Shown piece by piece: positions 1 through 8,842 of a DNA stretch of 64,000 bases. This DNA is from Saprospiraceae bacterium. Its GTDB lineage: Bacteria > Bacteroidota > Bacteroidia > Chitinophagales > Saprospiraceae. Where the stretch lies: NCBI GenBank assembly GCA_026982695.1, contig JALSGS010000014.1, positions 124,001 through 188,000 of the forward strand. Direction: 5' to 3'. The notes under the pieces are model-generated. The model was not told where the DNA came from. It was given only the letters and a program-made list of their open reading frames with translations, and searched no databases. A program made the translations under genes and the position numbers. Every line of letters begins with the position of its first letter. The first letter of the stretch is position 1.

Positions 1-1206
1 AGCTGAGTGGAGACTGACATCACATCCCCTACCGCGTACGATATAACCCGGATCGGCCATAGAACCAGGGATAATGCCCAACAAGCCCTTAGCTGCTGGC
101 GTAGCACCTTTCCTATGTATTACTACAGGGGTACCATCGGGCAAAGGCTCTTTCCAGGCAAAGTTGTGGTGATTTGCTACAGTAGCTATAGGCTGCTCAC
201 CCAAGGCGCGTGTCATACGTAGATGGATATGTCGATGATTGGCTGCCGCATAGTCGCCAGCCAAATGCATTAGGCGCCAATACTCGATACCTTCTGCCTC
301 GTCCAGCCGTAGCCAAGCCAAATGGCGGGCATGTTTGGGCAAAGCTCGCTTGCTCATGGCAACCTTGGTATAGTGGTTGGCTATGGCTGCTCCCAAATGG
401 CGAGATCCCGAATGGGACAACAACCCCACATATACTCCTGGCTCCAAGCCCAGCTGTGCATCAAAAACTTTCACTTCTACGATTCCCCACTCTACAAAGT
501 GATTTCCCGAGCCTGAAGTGCCAATTTGTCGAGCCGCTTTTTTGTGTAGCTTGCGCAAAAGGGGGAACTCTCTGAATTCTGCTCGGTCCAGCACCTCATC
601 GTCCATTGGATGGGCAAACTCTTCTCTACCAAAGCGCGTATGCTCAATCAAAAGCTGCTTGAAATGCTGCTTGTGATGCTGCAATGCCTGTGGCGAAATG
701 GGAAATACACTTAAAGCCATACGGCAGCCAATATCTACACCCACACCAAAAGGAATTACGGCATCTTCTGTAGCCAACACTCCCCCTATGGGCAACCCAT
801 AACCTTGGTGTGCATCGGGCATAAGAGCGCCTGCCCGCGCCACAGGCAGCTGCATAGCTGTTTGCATTTGCTGTAATGCAGCCGGCTCAATATCACTTCC
901 AAATACGGGAAAGTCACTTGTCACCGTGCGCAAAGCCACTTGCGTAGTCTGAGACGGTGAAGGCATATGCACATTATCCGATTGAGGGAGCTGCTGGTCT
1001 AACAACACACAGGCCAACGGCCCCCACGTCTCATCTTCGCAAAACTTGTCAGGCCGAGCCAATATTTGTTTGAGTTGTACCAACACCTTGGGCTTGCTCA
1101 TATGCCGGCAATGCTGTTGTGCCAACCTAATGGCCAAAGCTACATGTCGGTTATCAGAAAAGCCAATGCGGTGCAAATCTTTTCCGCGTAACTTCAATTT
1201 GGTCAT
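1..1206 (-). CDS. rtcB: RtcB-family RNA-splicing ligase (3' end cut by window edge)
   Basis: The frame is open from an ATG at 1206 to the left edge (402 codons, no stop), so the C-terminus is missing. RtcB joins RNA 2',3'-cyclic phosphate or 3'-phosphate ends to 5'-OH ends through a guanylylated histidine, using Mn2+ and GTP, in RNA repair or tRNA maturation. Visible family motifs: DAHQGYGLPIGGV at about 131-143, GVGVDIGC with the metal-binding Asp and Cys at about 158 and 161, GSGNHFVEW, LSHSGSRHLG, and near the end HRKGATPA, which carries the His that is guanylylated in the family. It is the shorter bacterial form. Upstream on the minus strand lies a doubtful 65-codon frame whose TAA shares one base with this ATG. 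Family assignment is secure; the substrate is not known. Confidence 0.93.
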   Translation of the reverse strand, partial: MTKLKLRGKDLHRIGFSDNRHVALAIRLAQQHCRHMSKPKVLVQLKQILARPDKFCEDETWGPLACVLLDQQLPQSDNVHMPSPSQTTQVALRTVTSDFPVFGSDIEPAALQQMQTAMQLPVARAGALMPDAHQGYGLPIGGVLATEDAVIPFGVGVDIGCRMALSVFPISPQALQHHKQHFKQLLIEHTRFGREEFAHPMDDEVLDRAEFREFPLLRKLHKKAARQIGTSGSGNHFVEWGIVEVKVFDAQLGLEPGVYVGLLSHSGSRHLGAAIANHYTKVAMSKRALPKHARHLAWLRLDEAEGIEYWRLMHLAGDYAAANHRHIHLRMTRALGEQPIATVANHHNFAWKEPLPDGTPVVIHRKGATPAAKGLLGIIPGSMADPGYIVRGRGCDVSLHSA

Positions 1207-1470
1207 TACATCAACCTTTTTGTCCCTTTAAATTGCACTGCTTTGAAAAAAGTTGCCACCACCATCACTACACAGATTACAAAGACGACATTTTCCGCGC
1301 ATAGATCGCCTTTCGGCAAATAGATGAGCACCGAAAGAAGCGAAATGCTGGCTAGGCCCGAAGCATACGCTGGTATGCTTGACCCAAGCCACGCCCTCCA
1401 CAAAGCCCTATCTTTTTCCTACGCGCTCAAAGCCTATGGCTCAAGTAGCTGAGCACATGAACGCCGAGAA

Positions 1471-2298
1471 TCAGAACTGCCATTCAAAGCAAGCTTCAGG
1501 CGCACGCGCTCCTTGCGCAAACCACAAGCGAAAGCGCTGAGCAGCACGCCACGTCCATGCGTAGCTCCAATTGCTACAAGTACCTGCTCGACAAATCAGC
1601 TGGCCTTCGTGACAAACTTCTAAACCAAAGTAGAGCAAATCGCCCTGCCGACCGCTGAGATCCACCACAGATGGCAAAGCAAGGCCAAGCCCCCACTGCC
1701 ATGTAGCCACGTCAAACTGTAAGGGTAGATTATCTTCATCGAACAGGCCACTGACTAAAGCCCCTTCCAGCTGACGCACTACGGCAGGCGTAACGACTTC
1801 ATCAGTCATAGAAGCAGCAGAAGTAAGACCAGCACGCAATTTGCCTTCATTGGGCAATACCAAGTGGGGGCGCCACGGCAGCTGGTCCAACACGTAGAGT
1901 TCCTCGTCGTAGAGCAATTGTCCATAGAATTCGTGCACCAACACATCGACAGACTCGGAAGGACGAAAAGTACGGGCATCGGCATGCACTACTTCTACAT
2001 TAGAGTAGGTCTGAAGCTTTTCAGAAGCCAGCACAAATAGATGAGGATTGTGCTCTACGGCAAACACCTTACGCGCACCTAATTGGGCTAACCGCTCACT
2101 CATGAGCCCTAGCCCGCAGCCCAATTCCACACATACAGATCCCTGGATATCAGCACAATGCGCCTCCAACAACTCGAAATAGCGCTGCGTACGCAATTCA
2201 TCATCGTAGATACTGATAAAAGCCAACAAATCGTCCAGCTCTTCAAATCGCTTTTCCGGCAACCGGTTGAGAATATCCATTTGTATCAATTGAAGCAC
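1471..2298 (-). CDS. PRMT-like class I SAM-dependent methyltransferase
   Basis: 275 residues. Motif I is VELGCGLG at 57-64, followed by an acidic residue at the end of strand 2 (VEHN, E82) and HADA at about 105-108. The stretch 122-135 (HEFYGQLLYDEELY) resembles the double-E loop of protein arginine methyltransferases, and the C-terminal half is beta-rich as in PRMT barrels. From this I infer methylation of a protein or small-molecule nitrogen, but bacterial members of the group are rarely characterised. The start lies 8 bases after the stop of the reductase gene at 2307-3422, so the two are probably co-transcribed; this may be positional only. Alternative: a small-molecule N-methyltransferase. 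Confidence 0.75.
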   Translation of the reverse strand: MLQLIQMDILNRLPEKRFEELDDLLAFISIYDDELRTQRYFELLEAHCADIQGSVCVELGCGLGLMSERLAQLGARKVFAVEHNPHLFVLASEKLQTYSNVEVVHADARTFRPSESVDVLVHEFYGQLLYDEELYVLDQLPWRPHLVLPNEGKLRAGLTSAASMTDEVVTPAVVRQLEGALVSGLFDEDNLPLQFDVATWQWGLGLALPSVVDLSGRQGDLLYFGLEVCHEGQLICRAGTCSNWSYAWTWRAAQRFRLWFAQGARAPEACFEWQF

Positions 2299-2306
2299 AC
2301 AGACTG

Positions 2307-3422
2307 CTACACCTCATAAGTAAGCTCCACTTCTTCCGTTTCGGGATGCGCTTGACAGGTAAGTATGTAACCTTCGGCAATCTCCTCCTCATCCAGCGCC
2401 AAACACACATCCATTCGAACCTTGCCTTTGAGGATTTTAGCCATGCAAGTAGCACAAGCCCCCGAAGTACATGAATATGGGGGATCGAGCCCGGCATCGA
2501 GCGCTGCTTCGAGTATGGTTTTGCCTTCAGGCACATCGATTTGGTGTGCATGTCCATCGAGATGGACGATCGCCTTAGCCGAGCCCCTCAAGGGGGAAAC
2601 CACATTTTTTGCAGAAGCAGGCAGTGCCTCTTCCTCCAAAGGCGTAAAGTATTCCAAATGGATGCGTCGGGCTTCCACACCTCGCTCGAGCAACGCGGCT
2701 TTTACCGTCTCCATCATCCCTGTGGGCCCACAGATAAAGTATTCGCAATCGCCGTAAAGAGGTTTATGCTGATCGAGAAAGTCGTGTACCATCTGTGCAT
2801 CGATGCGGCCCGTGCGCCCTTGCCACAGCAAATGGCGCTTGCCCAACCATCCCTTGAACCCTTTATCGCGCTCGCTGGCCGGCTGGCTCAAAGTGTACTC
2901 CACTTCAAACTGCCCCTCATAACGCTGTGCTAATTGGTCGAGTTCTTGGCGAAAAATGATCGATTGTTCATTGCGGTTGCCGTAAAGCAGATAGACTGCA
3001 CTTTGAGGCTCCTGTTCCAGCACCGCCTTAATAATCGACATGATGGGCGTAATGCCGCTACCTGCAGCAAAGAGGTAGTAGGTCTTTCGGTGTGTTTCGT
3101 CGAGCTGAGGAGTAAACCGGCCTTGAGGTGGCATCAGTTCAAGCTCCATGTCGGCCTCAGCTCGATCGTTTAGGTAGTTGGATACCAGTCCAGCAGGGAT
3201 TCGCTTCACCGTAATGGCCAAAACACCCTCATGTGGTGCCGTACAAATGGAATAAGAACGGCGATGCGCTTGCTCACCGATTTCCAAACGCACCGTGACA
3301 TATTGACCAGGCTTCCATTGGAAGACATCTTTGAGTGCTGGGGGCAGCTCAAACACAATAGTGATCGCATCGGGAGTCTCACGACGTACCTCACTTATAC
3401 GCAATTTGTAAAAGGATGCCAT
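2307..3422 (-). CDS. PaaE-like NAD(P)H:ferredoxin-type oxidoreductase (FAD + 2Fe-2S)
   Basis: 371 residues from the ATG at 3422; an upstream in-frame start at 3491 would add 23 residues unlike the family and overlap the likely promoter. Order of domains: FAD-binding barrel with RRSYSICT at 54-61, NAD(P) domain with GSGITP at 121-126 and CGPTGMM at 231-237, then a plant-type [2Fe-2S] domain with C318, C323, C326 and C356. This is the electron-transfer architecture of phenylacetyl-CoA epoxidase subunit E and related reductases. No paa genes are nearby. The divergent neighbour, 81 bases away, is AlkB, a di-iron hydroxylase that needs an external electron donor, so this protein is a good candidate to feed AlkB in place of rubredoxin and its reductase. 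That link is inference. Confidence 0.88.
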   Translation of the reverse strand: MASFYKLRISEVRRETPDAITIVFELPPALKDVFQWKPGQYVTVRLEIGEQAHRRSYSICTAPHEGVLAITVKRIPAGLVSNYLNDRAEADMELELMPPQGRFTPQLDETHRKTYYLFAAGSGITPIMSIIKAVLEQEPQSAVYLLYGNRNEQSIIFRQELDQLAQRYEGQFEVEYTLSQPASERDKGFKGWLGKRHLLWQGRTGRIDAQMVHDFLDQHKPLYGDCEYFICGPTGMMETVKAALLERGVEARRIHLEYFTPLEEEALPASAKNVVSPLRGSAKAIVHLDGHAHQIDVPEGKTILEAALDAGLDPPYSCTSGACATCMAKILKGKVRMDVCLALDEEEIAEGYILTCQAHPETEEVELTYEV

Positions 3423-3488
3423 GCTAATTGAACTTTTTTTGTTGAAATTTAGCCTACAGCTAAACACACAAGACGCTTTACTGAAGTG

Positions 3489-3521
3489 CAAAAGTAATCC
3501 GCCATGTGGAAAGACCTCAAA
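3489..3521 (-). promoter_or_regulatory. Putative promoter of the reductase/methyltransferase operon
   Basis: On the minus strand TTTG (3521-3518) and TACTTTTG (3496-3489) are separated by 21 bases, fitting the Bacteroidota TTTG-N19-21-TAnnTTTG pattern. Transcription would begin near 3484, giving a leader of about 60 bases before the ATG at 3422. The -33 element lies inside the first codons of alkB on the other strand. This supports the ATG at 3422 over the upstream start at 3491. Confidence 0.45.
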
Positions 3522-4565
3522 TACTTGCTGGCCTACACCGCTCCACTTTCAATGGTCCTAGGATTGGCTTGGGGTGGTTTGTGGGCATGGGCTACACCCC
3601 TGTTGTTATTTGGCATTATCCCACTATGGGAGTGGATACTGCCAGCCTCTACCCATAACATCCCAGAAAGTGAAATGGTACAACGCGCACGACGTCGATT
3701 TTTCGACCTATTGCTATATGTACACTTGCCCTTGCTCTATGGCTTACTTGTGTGGTATTTTCACACACTTCAGCACGGTACATGGACAAAGAGCGAGCTG
3801 TTGGGCCTGACACTAGGCATGGGCATGATAGTAGGATCATTTGGTATCAACGTAGGACATGAACTGGGACACCGCCCCGAGTGGTATCATCAGCTTATGG
3901 CAAAATGCCTACTCGTGCCCGCACTTTATACTCACTTCACCATAGCACACAACTACGGCCACCACAAGTGGGTAGCCACGCCCAACGACCCTGCCACAGC
4001 GCGAAAAGGCGAGCCTCTTTACAGTTTTTGGCTGCGTGCCATAGTAGGCACGTGGCGAGAAGCATGGCGTTTAGCCCGCAAACAAATCTCTGGCAAAAGC
4101 CTACCGTGGAGGAGTGTACGCAACGAAATGCGTATCAACCTGATAATGCAAGTCGGCTGGTTAGTAGGATTGATAGCTGTGTGGGGCTGGGTAGCAGTAC
4201 TTGCCGCTTGGGTAGTAGCCCTTATTGCTGTGCTATTGCTCGAGTCGGTAAACTACATTGAGCATTACGGGCTTATGCGGCATCAGTTGCCTTCTGGGCG
4301 CTACGAACGCGTGCGGCCTTGTCATTCGTGGAATGCCAATCACGAACTGGGGCGCATCTTCCTCTACGAGTTAACCCGACATTCGGACCATCACTACAAG
4401 GCTGATAGAAAGTACCAAACCCTACGACACTTGGACGAAAGCCCTCAGCTGCCATTTGGCTATCCACTTTCGATACTGATTGCCATGATTCCGCCCTTGT
4501 GGTTTAACCTGATGGACAAGCAGCTCGATCGACATCGACAATCCAGCCAGCTACCTACGACATGA
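3504..4565 (+). CDS. alkB: Alkane 1-monooxygenase (AlkB-type membrane di-iron hydroxylase)
   Basis: 353 residues, a normal length. The eight-histidine signature of AlkB is present: HELGHR at 119-124, HNYGHH at 149-154, and HSDHH at 293-297, plus the AlkB-specific NYIEHYGL at 250-257. Hydrophobic segments near 8-45, 68-90, 98-116, 215-250 and at the C-terminus fit an inner-membrane protein. AlkB hydroxylates the terminal carbon of medium-chain alkanes or related aliphatic chains using O2 and two electrons. No rubredoxin gene is seen here; the divergent flavin/2Fe-2S reductase is the likely donor. Substrate range cannot be read from sequence; xylene monooxygenase-like activity on other hydrophobic methyl groups is possible. 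Confidence 0.92.
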   Translation: MWKDLKYLLAYTAPLSMVLGLAWGGLWAWATPLLLFGIIPLWEWILPASTHNIPESEMVQRARRRFFDLLLYVHLPLLYGLLVWYFHTLQHGTWTKSELLGLTLGMGMIVGSFGINVGHELGHRPEWYHQLMAKCLLVPALYTHFTIAHNYGHHKWVATPNDPATARKGEPLYSFWLRAIVGTWREAWRLARKQISGKSLPWRSVRNEMRINLIMQVGWLVGLIAVWGWVAVLAAWVVALIAVLLLESVNYIEHYGLMRHQLPSGRYERVRPCHSWNANHELGRIFLYELTRHSDHHYKADRKYQTLRHLDESPQLPFGYPLSILIAMIPPLWFNLMDKQLDRHRQSSQLPTT

Positions 4566-4580
4566 CATAAAGCAACACAC

Positions 4581-4602
4581 AAGGGCCAGTTAGGCCTTTT
4601 TC
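4581..4602 (+). terminator. Intrinsic terminator after alkB
   Basis: AAGGGCC and GGCCTT flank a 5-base loop (one extra G in the left arm) and are followed by a run of T. It lies 15 bases past the alkB stop and overlaps the 3' end of the convergent peptidase gene. Confidence 0.5.
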
Positions 4603-6271
4603 AAGGAAGGGCCTCAAGTTCGATGAGAAACAGTTCTATGGGTACGCGCACCTCATCGGGCTGCACTACGGGTAAATGCTGCCAGCGCCCCACTTGGGGT
4701 ATGATTTGCCTCCGCTTGCCATCAATTTCTACAAAGATGGGCATATCGAACGCTGGCACATCAGCTTGCCAGCGATAAGCCCAAAACGCGCCGTTCGGAT
4801 TTTGTTCGATGCGATACTGCAAAACAGGAATACGCGTCCAACGCAAGTACTGATCAAAGACAGCCGACCAGTCGTGCCCTGTAGCCTCATTGACGAACTG
4901 CACAAAGTCAGCTGTTTGCACAATGCCACAAGCATAAGTTAGATAAAAACGCTTGAGCAGATCGAACCACAACTCATCATTGCCAATGGCATGTCTCAAG
5001 GTATGCAGCAACCACGCGCCTTTAAAATAATGATCTGAGCCCCGCCAGTCTTCCCAATTGACGCCCATTGGGCCTAGTATAGGTTCTTGATTGCTTATTC
5101 TATGTCGTTGGCTCATGAGGTAATTCACCGCTTCCGAATAGCCATAACGACATTCTACGTAAAGCGATTCCATATAAGTGGTGAACGATTCATGAATCCA
5201 CATTTCAGCCAAATCTGCCACACTGAGGCAATTTCCAAACCATTCATGACCCGTCTCATGTACAATGATGTAATCCCAATCCATGTGTTCGGGAATGCCT
5301 CGCCCCAAGTAGCCCTTCTTAAACTTGTTGCCATATGCAATAGCGCCCTGATGTTCCATGCCCAAGTAAGGCGTCTCGACCAAGGCATAGCCGTCGCGCC
5401 AAAAGGGGTATTTGCCAAAATAGCGTTCGAAGCAGCTCAGCACGCCCTGTACCTGCTGGAAGTGCTTTTTAGCTTTTTCCTCGTTATACGACAACACGTA
5501 GTAGTCGAGTGCAAGCGTATCCCCATCATCTGCTACCCACCAGTCGCGGAAGTGCACGTAGTCGCCAATGTTTACCGTAATGTTGTAATTGTTGATGGGA
5601 TAGGAAACAAACCAGTGATAGCGATACCAGCCAGAGTTGAGCGTGTCGACTCCTCGAAACTGACCGTTGGCCACACATACTACACCCTGGGGTATCTCCA
5701 CATTGATCGCAGCACTGTCGGGCTCATCGCTGAGATGATCCTTGTTGGGCCACCATAAGCTGGCGCCATCACCTTCGCAAGCCACTCCTATCCAGGGCTT
5801 TCCATTGCGATCCTTTTCCCACACGAACCCACCCTGCCATGGGGGCCAAGGCGCCTTACGTGGCTGACCACCGTACCATACGCGCAGGCGGTGATGTGTG
5901 TCTGGGTGAAGCAGTGGCGTGTGCACGAATACGGCATCTGCTTCGCGTTGCCAAGCCAACTTTCGCGCTCCGTCTAGTTGGATTTGCTCGATAGACATGC
6001 GCCGATCCAGATCGAGTTGGAGGCGAGTAGTAGGGGTCACCACTTGGAAATCTATGTCTACATAACCACTTAGCGTGCGTGTCTGGGGATCCACGCGAAT
6101 GTTAAGCCCGTAAAAAGTCACATCGAAGCAAGTGCGTTCGGGGCGTAGACTACCTCTCAAGGTATCCGCTCGAGTAAATCCGTATTGACCTTTGAGATAA
6201 AAATCGGGCTGTGCACAAGCCGACCAGCCCATACCCATCATGATCAGAAAAAGTAGTGCGGCCACACGCAT
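4601..6271 (-). CDS. Exported M1-family zinc aminopeptidase
   Basis: 556 residues from the ATG at 6271, chosen because it begins a signal peptide (MRVAALLFLIMMGMGWSACAQ); the 31 residues encoded upstream overlap the tmRNA terminator. The zinc site is HETGH at 338-342 with the third ligand in HESFTTY (E361), and GMEHQG at 304-309 stands in for the GAMEN exopeptidase motif. The N-terminal beta domain typical of M1 enzymes precedes it. At 556 residues it lacks the large C-terminal helical domain of ERAP/PepN and is more like the short leukotriene-A4-hydrolase-type bacterial forms. It probably trims peptides in the periplasm or outside the cell. It stands alone between alkB and ssrA. Confidence 0.9.
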   Translation of the reverse strand: MRVAALLFLIMMGMGWSACAQPDFYLKGQYGFTRADTLRGSLRPERTCFDVTFYGLNIRVDPQTRTLSGYVDIDFQVVTPTTRLQLDLDRRMSIEQIQLDGARKLAWQREADAVFVHTPLLHPDTHHRLRVWYGGQPRKAPWPPWQGGFVWEKDRNGKPWIGVACEGDGASLWWPNKDHLSDEPDSAAINVEIPQGVVCVANGQFRGVDTLNSGWYRYHWFVSYPINNYNITVNIGDYVHFRDWWVADDGDTLALDYYVLSYNEEKAKKHFQQVQGVLSCFERYFGKYPFWRDGYALVETPYLGMEHQGAIAYGNKFKKGYLGRGIPEHMDWDYIIVHETGHEWFGNCLSVADLAEMWIHESFTTYMESLYVECRYGYSEAVNYLMSQRHRISNQEPILGPMGVNWEDWRGSDHYFKGAWLLHTLRHAIGNDELWFDLLKRFYLTYACGIVQTADFVQFVNEATGHDWSAVFDQYLRWTRIPVLQYRIEQNPNGAFWAYRWQADVPAFDMPIFVEIDGKRRQIIPQVGRWQHLPVVQPDEVRVPIELFLIELEALP

Positions 6272-6299
6272 GCCAGAGTCATTTTTTCGGGAAAGGACA

Positions 6300-6338
6300 G
6301 CAACAAGAAAGCCCTTCACCAACGCACGAGTGAAGGGC
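6300..6338 (-). terminator. Intrinsic terminator of tmRNA
   Basis: On the minus strand AGCCCTTCAC and GTGAAGGGCT form a 10-bp stem with a loop of about 10 bases, followed by TTTCTTGTTGC. It sits about 80 bases downstream of the tmRNA 3' end and just ahead of the M1 peptidase start. Confidence 0.6.
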
Positions 6339-6416
6339 TGAAGTATGCGTTCAAAACAAAGCATTCCGATGATACTTCGTATATCTTTTGTTTTGAGTAG
6401 CGGCGATCAATAGCAG

Positions 6417-6795
6417 TGGAGACGGCGGGAGTCGAACCCGCGTCCAGAGAAAGCTCCGCACAGCTTTCTACATGCTTAGTTCCCTGTTTGCGGCTTCAGC
6501 GAGCGGTAGGCCAGGGAACTCGCCCGTGCACTCGCCTGAGCTCCGAAGATGTCGGCAGACAACTGGAGCAGGTTGCCTACCCAAGCCTGAAGGCTCGATG
6601 ATCCGCGGCACGCTGTGTATCAGGCGTCAAGCGTGCGGCAGAATGGCTTCTAATCCGCTTGGATTAGGCAGCCATGGCGTAGTTGTAGTCGCCATTTAAT
6701 ACGAGTCGATCGCCAGTTGTTGACGGAGTTGAGCGATCATACTCCGGCATGCTTACTGTACGGTACCACTTTCCTGTCGATACCAGTACGTCCCC
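6417..6795 (-). ncRNA. ssrA: tmRNA (transfer-messenger RNA)
   Basis: The tRNA-like 3' end contains the T-arm sequence GCGGGTTCGACTCCCGC. The 5' end begins GGGGACG followed by the typical GGTATCGACAGG; GGGGACG pairs with CGTCTCC at the 3' end (one G-U), which sets the mature ends at 6795 and 6417 (379 nt). The discriminator A is followed by CTG, so CCA is not encoded and must be added. The reading frame ends GDYNYAMAA-stop (6693-6664), a normal Bacteroidota-type proteolysis tag beginning at a GGC resume codon. tmRNA with SmpB rescues stalled ribosomes and marks the product for degradation. Confidence 0.96.
6664..6693 (-). other. tmRNA tag-peptide reading frame (GDYNYAMAA)
   Basis: GGC GAC TAC AAC TAC GCC ATG GCT GCC TAA. 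The hydrophobic end (AMAA) is the protease-recognition part. Met at the third-last position is a small departure from the more common ALAA. Confidence 0.9.
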
Positions 6796-6837
6796 TATTC
6801 TTTTCAACACTTGCATCCACTTTTGGGTTGCAGCGGG

Positions 6838-6845
6838 CAAAGATA
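6838..6845 (-). promoter_or_regulatory. Putative -7 element for ssrA
   Basis: TATCTTTG on the minus strand matches TAnnTTTG exactly and lies 43 bases upstream of the mature tmRNA 5' end, so transcription would start near 6833 and leave a short 5' leader for processing. No good TTTG is seen at the expected -33 position. Confidence 0.4.
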
Positions 6846-7563
6846 ACATTCTCGTAGAGGTTTTATCCACACTACGCATGAGTTTAACAAATGACCATCG
6901 CCATGGTTTGCATCCAAGCAATCATTTGTTTAAGGCTGCTATGCAGCATTCATGGAAGGTTCGCCGCAATAAGTAGTACCATCTTTTGTTCTACAACTCA
7001 TCTGTCTGCAGAAACGCACAAGTACACCCCCTCCTTCTTACTTTAACGAAACACATGCTATGTAGCATAAACAGCCCGTGTAGCCCAGTGGCGTCTACGA
7101 GAAATGCTTTCCACAGATGCTTATTTACCAATTGGTAAATATTGGTTTACAGCATTTGAGTCTTACTTCATTTACTTATCTGGGGTCTTTGGTAGTAGCA
7201 TGCTGACAGAAGAACAGACTCACAACCAAAGCACATCCAACGAGCAACGTGACAAATACGTACATTCCCCTTTGGTATTATTCGTGAATAAAGGTGGTGT
7301 AATGTTGGGGGGAAACTTATGGAAAAACTAGCGGGGGTAGATGTAAGCGATTGTCCAAAATTAAGACATTAGCTGTTGGTCTTCAAGTATTTTAATAACA
7401 AAAATTAAATAACACATTTTATAGAGAGTAAATCTAACATATAGATCATTGAGTTTCTTTCACTAAAACTAAGTCATCGGTTACTGCCGCCATTGGTATA
7501 TGGAAAAAAACCAAAAAAGAGAATATTTGCACGTTCGTATTCAAACTAACCAAATGAAAATTC
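6846..7563. other. Gene-poor AT-rich spacer between ssrA and the dehydrogenase gene
   Basis: About 720 bases without a convincing gene. Short frames (for example 7104-7331) lack a plausible start context and protein character. The one clear element is the perfect palindrome at 7122-7141. The last 150 bases are A+T rich and probably carry the promoter of the following gene. Confidence 0.6.
7122..7141. repeat. Perfect 20-bp palindrome (candidate operator)
   Basis: TATTTACCAA is followed directly by its exact reverse complement, and a further TTGGTTTAC half-site-like sequence follows at 7142-7150. There is no T-run, so it is not a terminator. Dyads of this size are usual for dimeric repressors (TetR, MarR, GntR types); no such regulator gene is adjacent. 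Confidence 0.6.
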
Positions 7564-8772
7564 ATGCTGAAAATTGGACTTATCAAAGAAGGGAAAGTGC
7601 CCCCTGACAATCGCGTAGCGCTCACCCCCCAGCAATGTCGCTATCTGATAGATCGCTTTTCCGTAGACATTGCAGTAGCTCCCTCCTCCATTCGCGCATA
7701 TAGAGACGAGGAATATGCCAAGTTGGGCATTCCCCTTTGCGAAGATCTTACTGATCGAGATATCCTACTAGGCATCAAGGAGGTCCCTGTTGAGCAATTG
7801 ATGGCGGGAAAGACTTACTTTTTCTTTTCCCATACGATTAAGATGCAGCCCTATAATCGCCACTTATTGCAGGCCATCTTGGAAAAGCGCATCAGGCTAA
7901 TCGATTACGAGGTGCTTACCGACGAGTCTGGCAAGCGCGTCATAGCATTTGGATACTTTGCTGGAATGGCCGGTGCACACAACACGATTTATGCCTTGGG
8001 GCAACGCATGGGCGCATTCGACTTGGTACGTATGAAAGACTGCCACGACTATGCTGCTGTAAAGCGTCATTATGCCCACTTGCCACTGCCTCCTGTAAAA
8101 ATCGTATTGACTGGTACGGGTCGCGTAGGGCGCGGCGCTGCCCAGGTACTACGCGACATGGGCATTCAGCAAGTATCACCTCAAACCTTTTTAGAAGATA
8201 CTTTTTCCCAAGCGGTATTTACCCAGATTGGTGCACTGTGGTACGTGCGCCGACGAGACGGGCGTCCTTTTGATCGGGCCGATTTTTACGCACATCCAGA
8301 AGCTTATGAAAGTGCCTTTGAACCATTTACGCAAGTAGCCGATGTGATGATCCATGGCATTTATTGGGATCCTGCGGCACCTCGATTTTTTACGCGCCAG
8401 GACATGATGCGTGCCAATTTCCGAATTCGCACAATTGGCGATGTGACCTGCGACATTGCGCCTAACGCTTCCATTCCATGTACTTTGCGCCCCTCTACCA
8501 TCGCTGATCCTGTATATGGCTACGACCCAGCTACCAATAGTGAGGTACCGCCTTATCAAGCGGCATTTTTTGACGTGATGGCTGTAGACAATTTGCCCAG
8601 TGAGCTACCTCGAGATGCCTCTCATGCTTTTGGACAGCAGTTTATCGAGTACGTTTTTCCCGAATTACTCAAACCACACAGTGAGATGCTGGATCGCGCC
8701 ACCATTGCTATAGATGGGCATTTGGGGCCACATTTCACTTATTTGGATGAGTATGTAGCGAACAAAGCATAA
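7564..8772 (+). CDS. NAD(P)-dependent saccharopine dehydrogenase (lysine-forming)-like oxidoreductase
   Basis: 402 residues of the alanine dehydrogenase / pyridine-nucleotide transhydrogenase N-terminal fold. A Rossmann motif TGTGRVGRGA lies near 183-192. GIKEVP (K72) and FFFSHTIK (H90) match the catalytic Lys and His of the fungal Lys1 type saccharopine dehydrogenase, and similar proteins in Bacteroidota are usually annotated that way. It would interconvert saccharopine with lysine and 2-oxoglutarate, or act on a related amino-acid/keto-acid pair. The start follows directly on an A-rich stretch with no clear Shine-Dalgarno, as is usual in this phylum. Alternative: an alanine dehydrogenase-like enzyme of other specificity. 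Confidence 0.75.
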   Translation: MLKIGLIKEGKVPPDNRVALTPQQCRYLIDRFSVDIAVAPSSIRAYRDEEYAKLGIPLCEDLTDRDILLGIKEVPVEQLMAGKTYFFFSHTIKMQPYNRHLLQAILEKRIRLIDYEVLTDESGKRVIAFGYFAGMAGAHNTIYALGQRMGAFDLVRMKDCHDYAAVKRHYAHLPLPPVKIVLTGTGRVGRGAAQVLRDMGIQQVSPQTFLEDTFSQAVFTQIGALWYVRRRDGRPFDRADFYAHPEAYESAFEPFTQVADVMIHGIYWDPAAPRFFTRQDMMRANFRIRTIGDVTCDIAPNASIPCTLRPSTIADPVYGYDPATNSEVPPYQAAFFDVMAVDNLPSELPRDASHAFGQQFIEYVFPELLKPHSEMLDRATIAIDGHLGPHFTYLDEYVANKA

Positions 8773-8842
8773 GAGGCTATGGGTTGACTTCATTTGAGGC
8801 ATAGCATAGCCATGTAGGTGGTTTTGCATTTGCCAAAAGGCA

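Noticed and set aside
1206-1403. 65-codon hydrophobic frame ending in TAATG with the rtcB start
   Set aside because: Only a TTG start is available, the hydrophobic pattern is irregular and no family is recognised; the stop/start overlap alone is weak evidence.
6416-6601. Open frame on the plus strand beginning METAGVEPASRES
   Set aside because: It is the antisense of the tmRNA 3' end; translations of this kind are a known artefact of tRNA-like T-arms.
7104-7331. 75-codon frame starting at 7104
   Set aside because: It runs through the perfect palindrome, has no protein-like pattern and lies in AT-rich spacer.
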